In this document: one piece after another, positions 15,001-26,399 of the stretch
Layout: each line of letters opens with the position of its first letter
Position numbering within the stretch: the first letter of the stretch is position 1
DNA from: Gordionus sp. m RMFG-2023
Lineage: Eukaryota; Nematomorpha; Gordioida; Chordodea; Parachordodidae
Direction: 5' to 3'
DNA: 64,000 nt
Assembly (NCBI RefSeq): GCF_954871325.1
Contig: NC_088776.1
Coordinates: 58,428,954-58,492,953 of the forward strand
Position numbers and translations under genes: made by a program
Notes under the pieces: generated by a model
What the model saw: the letters and a program-made list of their open reading frames with translations, nothing else
Told to the model about the DNA's origin: nothing
Databases searched by the model: none

Positions 15001-18000
15001 TATTTTAGGAGAATATCATCAACAAAATGGGGAATTAAATTTTACCAATATAATTAATTTATTATCAAATTATTAAACGATTTGTTTTATTTCTTATTTA
15101 TAACTAAATTTTCTAATTAAAAATATGTTCTAAAGGTTTCTTAATTCTTAAATAAAATTTTATGTGGCTTGTTTTCTGTCAAATTTAATATAAATATTTG
15201 ATTTGAATTAATGTTGTTCAAATCTCTCAGGTGATAGATCGAAGCGTGGCTATGTACCAATGCTATATACCGTCTTAAAAATATTTCATGGAAAAGGCAA
15301 TTCTACGAATTAATATATTTTCTTTGGCTGTTTTGAGTTTTTAATTTTAAAATCTAATAAATTTACAACAAATATTTATATTAATATATTAGCTTATTTA
15401 AAATGAATTACAATATATCACTAATTATCGGAAAAAAAACACTTGATTTTAATATTATGCAAAAATTAAAGAATATCGTAATTCATTTATATTTTTTGAT
15501 AAAATAAGAATATTTTCATCTAAAAATAAAAGATAATTATTTATAAAACAAATAAATTAACAAATTTTTCCATACACTCAGTATTATATTATCTTTAACA
15601 TAATAAAAATAATAATCAAATATAAAAAATACATAAAGAAAAAAAATAAGATTTATATTCTATATATAATATTGAGCAAAAGATTACAAAAACAAGGTTT
15701 TGAATATCCTCTCCTTGATTTCTTAGAGTTTATCAAATTATTCACCCTTTTGAATTAATTATTTTTAAAATAATTTATTTTTGAAGAAAAATGAAATGCT
15801 CGGAAATAATACTGTGTTAATGCCCCAGTTCGAAATAAATTTTTGCTAAAAGATGTTTTGGCCATGATTCCTTTAAACAAAATATTTCGGTCATGATGTA
15901 TAATTTTGTTTCTACGGCTTTAGTTTTTTTAAAAATATTTTAATATATCTTCTGCAATTTATGGGTTGTTTTTCAGCGAATATGAAATCCATATATAATA
16001 ACCTTTCAAATTATCTTATCTCACCATTTATGATAAAAAGAGTTGGTTTGAATCATAACACTTTTAATTAGACTGGAGGATAATAGTTCCCTTATTTCCT
16101 CTAATAATTTAATATAGTCTACTAAGAAATAAAATGATATTTATTCATATATCAATATTTCTTTTAAAAAGAGTATTATATTTTTAATATTGAGCATATC
16201 TCTGTCGAAGTGAATGTTGATGATATATAGTTATATGATACATAATTTTAAAATGTATCATTAATTTGTTTAAATTTATTTTAGACATAATAATGGCTAT
16301 TAAAATATTCGACGCGGCCTGGATATCTTTTTTTGAAAAGATTTTATGCTTAGCCACAAAATAAAGCACGGTCTGCATGTCTCTGCCTAAATAATAATGT
16401 GTAGGATTCTAATATATTTTTGAAAAACATAGGAGAATAATTATCCATTATCATTACAGTATCTGATACTACCAATGTAAATTTATTTTACAATAATCAA
16501 CAGACCCACGTCTTCAGCTGTCTACTATCAAACACGTTACAATATCGCCTGTCTAAACTAATATATTAATGGCATTGTTTTGAATAACCAAAATAATCCT
16601 CATTATAGAAAGGGAATTATATGCAAAGTTTACGATATAAAACCGTATAAGAATTGAACGGCCATAAAATTATGACCTTTTTTAGCAAATGAAAAATATT
16701 AAAATTAATATATTATTTTCAAAATAAATTTAACTATTAATACTAATATTTAAGGATCCAAATTTTATTTTTTTAAAAAAATTTAGAAAACAAAGGTAAT
16801 TAATATTAATTATAAATTTATAAATTTATAAATTCAACTCTAAATGACGAAAAACCTGTAGGAAATCGTAGGTAGAAAAAATTATCAGAAACAATTATGA
16901 TATTTTTTTAAACTTATTTCTTAATATATTTAATAGAACTAAACCAAAAAAATATGCCAAAAAAATTTAATATTAATACGTAAAAACTATTACATCAAGC
17001 TTATATATTTTTTCAACTATTGTTAATTTATTTAAAATTAATGTTATGATATTTACACTTTTTGGATTATTAAATTACTAAAATTTCAAATCCTTGTTAA
17101 ATTAATCCAAGAGTTTTTTTAACGAAATAATAAAAATTATCCTTCACTTAGATCTTGAATCTTAGATTTTTGTATGTTTTAATAGCTTCTAAATTATTCA
17201 CCATATATTTCGATTAGTTAAGATGGAGTATTTTTGAAATGTAATGCTCGGAAATAATTTTATGCCAAGCCAAATTTGATATACAGGGTAATTAGTACAT
17301 TAAAATATTTGGTTAATATGTGTGAGGTTTATTTTATATATTTATTATTTGAAAGAATTTTATACCACAAGAGGAAAGAATTATGAAGTGATTTTTTTAC
17401 TAGAAAAATTTGCATGGGCTTTAATTTCCATGACGGTAATCTAAATTAATTCTCTTAACGAAAAGTCAGTGTAGCAATTTCTTCCTTATAATATAATACA
17501 ATAATTTTGTAAATATTCGTAAAATATTTCCTGCTTCATATATGATTTAATTTAATAAAATAATTATAGAAAATGAGCAGGCTAGAGGTATGTAAAAGGT
17601 TTTTTAGTATAAGTAAACTAATAAAATTTTAAACTACTTTTATTATAAATTTTTCCCGTTAACTGAACACATTATTAAAAAATGTTATTAACCAATAAAA
17701 GAAATTTATACATTCTTAAATCGATTTTTTAAAATATACATATACTCAAAATTAACATTTTATAAAATTACAATATGTGATAAGTTTTTTTTTATAAAAC
17801 AAAATTATTTCCAGAATATTCTCCTCTTGAAAATGAGAGGATATTAATTTTTTTAACTCTTTGAAATTTAAAATAGAAAAAAGGATGGATTTATAATGTT
17901 TACAATTAAATCATTACTAATTTCTATATTATTTATTATTTTAGAGGATTATGAATATATATTGAGTAAATTAAATTTTACTAATATAATTTTTATTATA

Positions 18001-18315
18001 AAATTTATAAATGAGGTTTTTATTTTATTTGCTCATAAACAAATTTTCAATTAAGAATTCTAAATGTTCTTAACTCTTTAATAGAATTTTATGCGGCTTG
18101 TTTTGTTTCAAATTTGATTTAAATATATGGATTGAATTGATATTGTTCAATCTCTAACGGATATTTTGAAGCGTGAACTCGTAACAATTCTATATATATC
18201 AACTTTAAAAAATATTCCATGGAAATGTCTGTTCTAGAAATTAATTAATCTTCACATTCATAATTGAATGCGTGTGATTCTACCTCATTATTAGGTTCAT
18301 TTTAACCTTTGTTTA
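9078..18315. repeat. Tandem 9.2-kb unit, copy 2
   Basis: Second full copy, offset 9,077 bp from copy 1 and collinear with it over its full length. It preserves the embedded fossil LTR element best (9,524-12,618), including a clean polypurine tract and an unmutated primer binding site. From 12,619 to 18,315 I see no gene. The only sizeable minus-strand ORF (near 16,184-16,378) matches a broken counterpart at 6,607-6,795 in copy 1 and resembles no family I know. Confidence 0.93.
9524..12618 (-). mobile_element. Fossil LTR element in repeat copy 2
   Basis: The best preserved of the three. LTRs lie at 9,524-9,808 and 12,326-12,618 (285 and 293 bp). The primer binding site at 12,308-12,325 reads CCCGGAACCGGGGCACCA on the plus strand, a tRNA tail including CCA. 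A purine tract (minus-strand AGAAGAGGGAGAA) abuts the 9,808 LTR end. The flanks are aattt on the left and aattc on the right. The interior of about 2.5 kb shows only gag-like relics on the minus strand (roughly 10,915-11,880), including a run of short repeats around the motif IRNKNYD. It is broken in many places and too short for a pol gene. The family is probably Ty3/Gypsy- or Copia-type but cannot be assigned without pol. Confidence 0.82.
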
Positions 18316-20606
18316 AATTAATATAAGTATTTTATAACAAATTCATGATATATGTGATAAAGAGAAATAAAAGCAGCTTACTTTACTTGTAACATTTTTG
18401 CTATAATAATATAATATTATGTTATTTTAATATACATATATAAGAATAAAGTTATAGTATAAAATTTTATTTGAATGATAAGTAGATTTAGTTGATATAT
18501 GAACCCTTTGCATCTACCTTAAATTTCTCGTCAAGGATCTCATCAAGATCTTCTCTCAATTAATATCTAGGAAATTAAAACATTTATTTTGCTTTTTTAA
18601 TGACTGTTAATGGCTTCTTTTAATTTTTATATTTTATTTTCTTTGTCAGTTTTAAGTTTTTTAAATTAAAATATAATAATTTTTAATTTATGGAAATGAT
18701 TCAATCAAAATAAATTTAAATTATTTCAATTTTTAGTTTATTTAATTAACTGTTATGTTAATTTAAAGAAAAAGTCACTTGAAATTAATATTATACAAAA
18801 ATTAAACAAATCATATAATAATTCTGAAAAGGCGTTATAAAATAAAAATGTTCTCTTTATTTATATTTCATATGATATATATATTTTTATGTATATAAAT
18901 TAGAATATAAATAATCAAAAGGTTAAGTTATAACGAAAAACAAAACTAAAAATAAAAGTATATAATTTGTTCAATTTGAATAAGTTAAATATATCAGAAT
19001 ATAAAAGTAAAGAGTATTTAATGAATGCGTGTTATATAAAATTTAAATTACTATTTAATAACCAAATATATAATATTTTAATTTATCAATTCCTATTATA
19101 TAACATTCCATATCTTCTAAAAAGCCTTTCCATAATTTCATCTAATCTGTCATATAAAGCTTGTCATTCAAAAAATGGTTGTTCGTTTTGATTGTTCAAG
19201 TCGTTGCATAATCATCCAAATCGTTTAGTGTGTTTGTAAGTCTGTTTTTTCAAATCTTTGAGTTTGCACCTTGGTTTGTTTAAATTGTAAGCTTTATACC
19301 CTTATCGCAAGTTGTGCTCATAAATCGTGATTTTGTCATGTAGCTTGCTTGTAGTACTCATGCTTTATTATTTTCAATTTTCAAAATTGTTATCATCACT
19401 AAGTCAAATAATTAGGAATAATAATTGATCAAATTGGATATCAGAATAAGTGAATAATAATAATATATGGATTTGGAATAATATATTAATTTGGAATAAT
19501 ATATGAATTTGAAATATATAGAATATGGAATATATAGAATATTAAATAGAATAATCGAATATTTTTTTTCTGCGCTTTAGTGTTAAATAATTTTATTTAA
19601 ATATTAATATTTTTAATCCATGAAGTTAAAATATTATGCACATTTTCCTCTATTTAGAAAAAATTTGGAATTTAACACCCTTGTTTTTTAATTTAAATGT
19701 TTTAAAATAATTCTTCATAAGATTACTTTTAGTATAAAATAATTTCTTAAGCCTAAAATTGACAGATAATGAAATCATCTTTAAATATTTTTCTAAAATC
19801 AAGATGTGAATGCTTTAAGTTTCAAAAATCTTTTATGACACATAGTATTACTTAAAAGAGTTTTTTTAATTTTATAATTTTCTTTAACTTCTTTAATCAC
19901 AAATATTTCTTTAAATTTTATCATATGATTTATATCTTTTAATTTATATGTTTCAATTACATTTTGTTATAGACTTGAAATTATAGTTTTATTTTCCTTT
20001 TTAACATTGGCAAGCTTAATTTCTTCACTAATAAGTTCTTCAGGTTATCCTAAATATTTTAGTAATGAATCTCATATTATCTATTATTTTCATACGATAA
20101 ATGTCCATTTTTTTAACATTTATATTATTAAAAAAATTTTTTTAAAATTGATTATCTCTCCATGCAAAAAAAATTTCTGAATTACTATGAGGAATGAATA
20201 AGCCCATTTTTTCTAGATCAATTGGTTCTTTATCATTTATTCCATAATTTTATTACAAGTTTAATTTTTATAGTAGAAATTTTTATTATCATATTTTTTA
20301 TTATGAATGTGTTTATCATAATTTTTATTACGATTTTCCTTAGAATTTTTATTAGTGTTCATAATCATAATTTTTATTGCGAATATTTTTCTTAACAAAG
20401 GATTTATAGTTAAGACCTCTAAAGTTGTTAGTGTTATAATTACTATTTTCTTAATATCTAAAATTATTATTATTATTATTATTGTAATTTCTTTTCTATT
20501 ACAATTATTATCATATCTTTTAACATAATTTTGTCTAAAGTTGTTTTTAAAATACTCATAAGATTTATAATCATTATAATTACTTTTGTTATAATTATGA
20601 TTTCTT

Positions 20607-21675
20607 ATTTATTATATACATTAAAATCTATTTATATAAAACTATATCACAATTTTAAAATAATACATTGAACTTAAAAGTAAAACATATATTAGTAATT
20701 TAAAAATATATATTAAAAATATCATGTAAACTATTTGTAAATTAAAATCTATATAAAAAACTGTATAATAAAAAAATATAATAATAATTAGTATAGTAAA
20801 TTGTATGTTTGGTGGGGGGAGGTCAAGAAAGAGCCGTGGATGGCAATGCAGTTAGATCTGCATATATCAATAGATACGCGCTGTCTGAAATAGAAGCCTC
20901 TGTGGGTCACCAGTGTTGGCGCGGATTTTTTTATCAAGAGATTTGAAGAAGGTTAGGGCATGATTGCCAAAAAAACCGGTTGTGTCGGATACTATTATAT
21001 GAGATTGCAATTAGTTAGGGAAGTGTATTTATTAATTTTAGAATTTTCAGCTCGCACGAATGAGTTGTTGTTAAAGGAGGGAACAAATCGATCGATGCAA
21101 GTATAATCCCATGCTAATGGAGTTACATTACTCCATGGAATTAATATCAGCTCATCTGGCCGTATATTATTCTCGGTTGTGAGGCCACAGGGTTCAAGTA
21201 TTGCTGGAATTTGAGCTGAGCGTATAACACGAAGAATGGTGCCGTTAACTGTACTGTGTCGAGAATGACTACCTTTAGAGATTTGACAATGAAGAGGATG
21301 ATGTCCAAAACAATCAACAAGTTGGGAACAATGTACATGTGGAGTTGGTATTTTACAACAAAGACGGATACCTATTGCTATGCGTAATTCTTCGTTTGTT
21401 AAGAGAAGTCCTAAGTTTGAGCTGGGCAAACTTCTAACCATTCATAGCCCGATAGGGAAGGCAAAAGTTGTGAGACTTGCAGTTATGGGAGAGAGAGATG
21501 ATCAACTGTTAAGGATTCATCAACTGTAATGGGATATAATAAATGTTGACGGGGATCCCTTAGAAGCAGCACTCGATATTAGATATTCAACAGAGTGGCG
21601 TATTAAAGGAAGATCCCAGTCATGTTGCTTTCGTGATATGGGGATGGAGCGGAGAGAGAATTCTCTTTCCAGATT
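20607..21675 (-). mobile_element. 5'-truncated LINE fragment inserted in copy 3
   Basis: A block with clearly higher G+C, present only in copy 3 of the array. Copies 1 and 2 run straight through the corresponding site (near 2,180 and 11,670). On the minus strand it encodes the C-terminal part of a non-LTR retrotransposon polyprotein, followed by a 3' tail of about 200 bp that is A+T rich (20,607-20,810). No clean target duplication is visible. Being unique to copy 3, it inserted after the array had formed. Confidence 0.8.
20995..21441 (-). pseudogene. LINE polyprotein C-terminus, restriction-like endonuclease type
   Basis: Longest open piece of the LINE, 148 codons. It shows a Cys/His cluster (C44, H47, H48, C52 in GHHPLHC), then a conserved RH pair (61-62), EP.GL (83-87) and RPD (94-96) followed by WD at 111-112. 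This series resembles the zinc knuckle plus PD...D endonuclease core of R2/R4/NeSL-like LINEs and the relatives common in aquatic invertebrates. Flanking pieces in other frames continue the same protein. Upstream (about 21,500-21,640) is a WDLPLI stretch. Downstream (about 20,880-20,985) is a FGNHALTFFKSLDKKIR-like C-terminus ending in a TGDPQRL motif. The copy is therefore frameshifted and 5' truncated. Family knowledge supports a LINE; the exact clade is uncertain. Confidence 0.7.
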
Positions 21676-23867
21676 GTTAGTATTATAATAACCTATATCA
21701 TTATATTATAACTTTTTTAAAAATTTTGTCAATATGATTTTTATAATGATCATGGATTTGAATTAAAAATGGTCTATTTTTTTAATATTTTTTAATTATA
21801 CCTAAGAATTCCCACATTTGGTCATTATTCCAGAAATCAATAATACGAAAAATATCAATAGGTAGTTCCTTAGGAAATTCAACTGTTAATTCATTATTAA
21901 GTACATATTTTCTAAGGCTTTTTATGTAATCAAATATTTGATTTACGTTTAAGTTATTTTATACCATAAGTTATGACTTTACCTTTAAATAGAATTTTAA
22001 TATATAATAACTTTTGAATATTTTGTAAATCATCATTGGCTTCACTATATAGAATTCATAGCCTATGGTCCAACTTCCATATTAGTTCTTGGTCCTCACA
22101 TAGTTACATATAGGCTATTGGTCATCACATAGTTACATATTGGTTATTGGTCATCACATTAGGTTGCATATCTAAATTTTGTTTAATAAATGGAGTAGAA
22201 TTATTTTAAAATCATATCAATGTTATCTATCTTGACCATATGTTTTATTCCCAGGTAAAGAAGACCTGAAGAAATTTTTTCTCAAAATATGATTTTTCAG
22301 TTCACCCGGAACCGGGGCATCATGAAAAGGCCTGTGGAACACTTGATTATAAAATAAAAAATGTTCTCTTTATTTATATTTCATATGGTGTATATATATT
22401 TTTTATGTATATAAATTAGAATATATATAATCAAAAGATTAAGTTATAAAACGAAAAGCAAAACTAATAATAAAAGTAAAATTTGTACAATTTGAATAAG
22501 TATAGATAATTTAATGAATGCGTGTTATTTAAAATTTATATATATTACTATTTAGTAACCAAATATATAATATTTTAATTTATTAATTCCTATTATATAA
22601 CAAATTCATATATATTTTTTGATAAAATAATGATATTATATGAGGATAGGTTTGAGGACCTTTTCTAGATTTTGCAAAATAAAATTTCCAACATAAATAT
22701 AATATTTTACGTTTTATCCTTTTAAAATTTTAGCTAAGAAGAAGTGAAGGTATCAATTATAATTATTTTGTAACTTTTTATTCATAGTTGCTAATAGAAT
22801 GTTTCTAAATGTATTTTCAATGTATAATAATATAGAAATAGAAATATTTATTATTAAAAATCAAATTTGTTTTATTTATAAAAATTTACTCGCCTAAATA
22901 TAAAACATTAGATCCATAATAATTAATTGATAAAATATAAATAAATCAAATTTTGTATATAATTAGTCGTACATCATTATGAGCAAATAAATATAATATA
23001 GGTAGATTAATTCTAACAATAATGAAGTATAATAATTAAATAAAGAAAAATTGGCACCGTGTAATTTTAATAATTTATTTTCTTTAGAACTTTTTAGTAT
23101 TTTATATTAAAGTTTAACAATTTTATAATTATGAAGATTAAACGAAGATTGGTTTTTGAAGACCTTTTCTAGATTTTGAAATTGAAATTTCCAAAATATA
23201 TATATAGTTAAATTTAATACTTTCAATAGTTCAGGATAAGAAGGATGAATATTAAAATTACTTTGTAAATTTTTATTTATTGTTGCTATTTTTCGAAAAA
23301 TATTTACAATGTTTATATAGAAACAAAATAATTAAATTTATTAAAAATTAAAATTTGTTTTATTTTATAGAATTCAAATAGCCAAAAATAAAATATTAGA
23401 TCCATCAAAGTTAATTGATTAAAAAAATAAATAAACAAAATTTTCTAAATACTTAGGTGTATTTCTTCTTGGGGAACTTTAGACAGATAGGAATCTATTC
23501 TTATGAAAATGAAGATAAATACATGAAGAAAATAATTGCCATAGATATTGACCCTTACCTTTATCTTCTCTATATAAAGACTTTTTTAAAAATATAAAAT
23601 ATTACACTGTAACGTTCTCGTTCTTTGCTCCAAAAATAGCGTCTTACCGAAATTCTCAAAAATAGCGCTTATTAGCTTCCTATTTTTTATGAAGGTGTTT
23701 GACTAAAAAATATTTACAAATATATATATTTTTTTTAAAAGAATAGCTTAAAATAAAAGACAATGAAGTTGCACATCAATTCAATTACAACTTGTTATAA
23801 TATTATAACTAATTTTGTTAACATATTTATGTTATTTTTGGGGTTAATTGATTTTTATGATGTTTTC

Positions 23868-24635
23868 AAGGATATATTATATATTTTTTTATATATTTAA
23901 AGAAAATCATTACTATTTTCCCGGAATTAATTTTTATAAAATTATGAATTATTTTTGTTTTTGATCATTATGGATATATATTAGAATCAAAAAAATAAAA
24001 TTGATTTGAAAAACTCATCCTCAGTTATTCTTGATTGCAATATAAATCCTTATACTCGCGTTAAAAGTCTTGACCAGTATTAAGTCGTCAAGGCAGTTAG
24101 TTTTATTTTTAATTTTATTTTGAAATGTAATTTTGTATATGACCGTTTTAACTCTTATATATTATTTATCATTTTTAAGAAAAATATTTTAAATAAATTT
24201 TAATTTAAATTTTTATAATTTTGTTTGTTCTTTAAAATCGTAAATATAAAAGTTATTATATAAAAATTGAAATATAAATTTATATAAATGTCAATTAGAA
24301 AAAAACCACTAATGGAGAAGGAAATTTTTATATTGGAAGTAGAAAAAATGTTTAATTGATTTTAGTGTACAATGTTTTCAATGATATATTTTATTTATTT
24401 TTATGTATGAAAGAGAAGAAAATGAATTATTAATATTTTCGCGGAAAATATATATTTTTTTTGTTTTTGATGATTTTGGATATATAGAGAATCGAAAAAA
24501 TAAACTTGATTTGAAAAACCAACCCCCAGTTATTCATGATTACAATATAAATCATTATTATTCTTGTACAATTTAAATCTTCATCGTGTTAAAAATCGTG
24601 TTTCACCTGTATTAAGATCTAAGTCCTAATTTAAT
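23868..24635. repeat. Diverged direct repeat pair
   Basis: Two related blocks of about 245-260 bp, roughly 23,868-24,110 and 24,373-24,635. Both contain ATGTTTTCAA.GATATATT, then a TTTTTGTTTTTGAT.ATT.TGGATATAT core, then ATTGATTTGAAAAAC and CAGTTATTC.TGATT.CAATATAAATC, in the same order. No coding capacity. This may be a tandemly duplicated spacer or a decayed LTR pair with almost nothing between. The surrounding 23,546-24,980 shows nothing else recognisable. Confidence 0.6.
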
Positions 24636-24980
24636 TTTTACAAAGATTTTAATATTGGTGCCGTGTTAAATACAATTAAAAAATAGTAAAATTATAATAA
24701 CTTCAAAAATTTATTGCAAATTTTTTTCTAAACATCTTTGAAATATATTTTAGGTAAGATTAAATTAATAAAATTTAAGGAATATATTGATGCTAACAGA
24801 TAGCATATACTTTCGTCATAAGTAAAACCAAAATGTGAAAAATCAAAATATATCATATTATCATACGAAATTCTAAATTTATATGTCCTTTTAGGTATAT
24901 AATAAATTTAGCCAAGTACATTGGCCTTTATGGCTTTTGTACGGATGCTTTATTGATAAATCGAATTTTTGGGATGAAAG

Positions 24981-26220
24981 TATATATGTTAGCGGCAATG
25001 TGAAATATTCGGCAATGTGAGGTAGAGGTAGGCAGGGTGATTTTGTTACCATGCAATGTATTCTATTTTACAAATTAATAAATTTATTATTTATTGGAGA
25101 TTAATTTATTATTATTTATTATAATTATTATAAATTTTTTTAAATATATTTTTTGATAAATATATTTTTTTAAAATATATATTTTGATTGATATTTTTTT
25201 ATGTTTTTTTATACATGTTTTTTTTAAATAAACGTTTTTTTTATATATATATTTTTTGTTAATATATTTTTTAATTGATATTTTTTGATTGATATTATCT
25301 TTAAATATATATTTTTTTAATATATTTTTTTTAAATATTTTATTTGTTATACTATTTACGTAAATTTTTTCTTGATATATATTTTGATCCTAATTTTTTT
25401 TTTATTTTTAGTGTTATATGATTTTTTTATAAATTTTTTTAAATATATTTTTTTTGATTATTTTAATATATATTTTTAAAATTTGCGTAATTTTATCTAT
25501 TATATATTTTTGATAGATAATTTTTTGAGTAAAAGTGACAAATGTCATAATCGTTATTTTTAAACTTTTTTATGACAATTGTCACTTTTCTATAATACAC
25601 CTTTATTGAAATTTTAATTTAACATGTTTACAAAACATATTTTTACCTATTTACTTTAAAAAAACTCAAAAAAGTTCAAAAATAACGAATATGACACTTG
25701 TCACTTTTACCTAAAAAAATAGCTATCAAAAGATATATATTAGTTAATATTACGTAAAATATAAATATATAAAAATCATTTTAAATTAAAAAATATTAAT
25801 CAAAAAAAATATATTTAAAAAATTTATTAAAAAAACATATAATACAAAAAATAAAAAAATTAGCGAAAAAGATATATCAAGAAAAAAATATATATTAAAA
25901 AAAATATATAAAAAAAATATATAAAAAAAATATCAAACAAAAAAATATATTTAAATAATCTTAAAAAATTATATAACACAAATAATAAAAAATATAAAAA
26001 AAAATATCAAAAAATATATTTAAAAAATTTATTTAAAAAAATCATTTAACACAAAAAATAAAAAATATGGCAATTTGCACATGGCCTGGCTATTTCAGCA
26101 ATGTATAATTTGCCGAAATAACAAAATAACCCTGCCTACCACTACCTCACATTGCCGAATATTTCACATTGCCGAATATTTCACATTGCCGAATATTTCA
26201 CATTGCCGCTAACATATATA
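24981..26220. mobile_element. Fold-back element with long inverted arms
   Basis: Near-complete palindrome of about 1,240 bp. The outer ends TATATATGTTAGCGGCAATG (24,981) and its inverted copy ending at 26,220 match for about 40 bp, then continue through the GGTAGGCAGGGTGATTTTGTTA-like block (25,021-25,058; right arm 26,117-26,146). Arms of about 550-600 bp made of A/T-rich TATATTTTTTT repeats meet near 25,600, where GTGACAAATGTCATA-type motifs are again inverted. The right arm has extra copies of a GAATATTTCACATTGCC unit. There is no ORF. It ends at TA-rich sequence, so a TA target is possible. It is a non-autonomous fold-back or MITE-like DNA element; the superfamily is not clear. Confidence 0.78.
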
Positions 26221-26399
26221 AACAGTCAAAATAGTGGATATAATATAATAGTAAAATATCTTTAAAGAAAACATAAAGAAAACAACAATGGAGTCGTTAT
26301 TTAATTACGTACGCGGTATTTATATATAATAATAATGCGGGGATAATTCGTTCTTAGCGATGGTTGTTTTCATAATTTCGATTTATTCAGAGTAGGTCC

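Larger units (their letters stand above)
18825..22602 (-). mobile_element. Fossil LTR element in repeat copy 3
   Basis: LTRs at 18,825-19,105 and 22,323-22,602 (281 and 280 bp), with exact AATTC on both outer sides. The primer binding site is at 22,305-22,322. Interior gag-like relics on the minus strand are broken, and the element is interrupted by a LINE fragment (about 20,607-21,675). The same insertion site and target duplication occur in all copies of the array, so the element entered before the array was amplified. Confidence 0.82.
18316..23545. repeat. Tandem unit, copy 3 (ends early)
   Basis: Third copy, starting 9,238 bp after copy 2. It follows copies 1 and 2 until about 23,545, where similarity stops abruptly (compare 4,140 in copy 1), so this is the right-hand edge of the array. 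It carries the same fossil LTR element (18,825-22,602), here enlarged by a LINE fragment of about 1.07 kb that is absent from the other two copies. Copy 3 also lacks a block of roughly 100 bp that copy 1 has near 3,600-3,740. Confidence 0.9.

Noticed and set aside
25020-26160. Helitron or CRISPR-like repeat cluster
   Set aside because: The repeats are arms of one palindrome; no spacers, no Helitron 3' hairpin with CTRR end, no associated genes.
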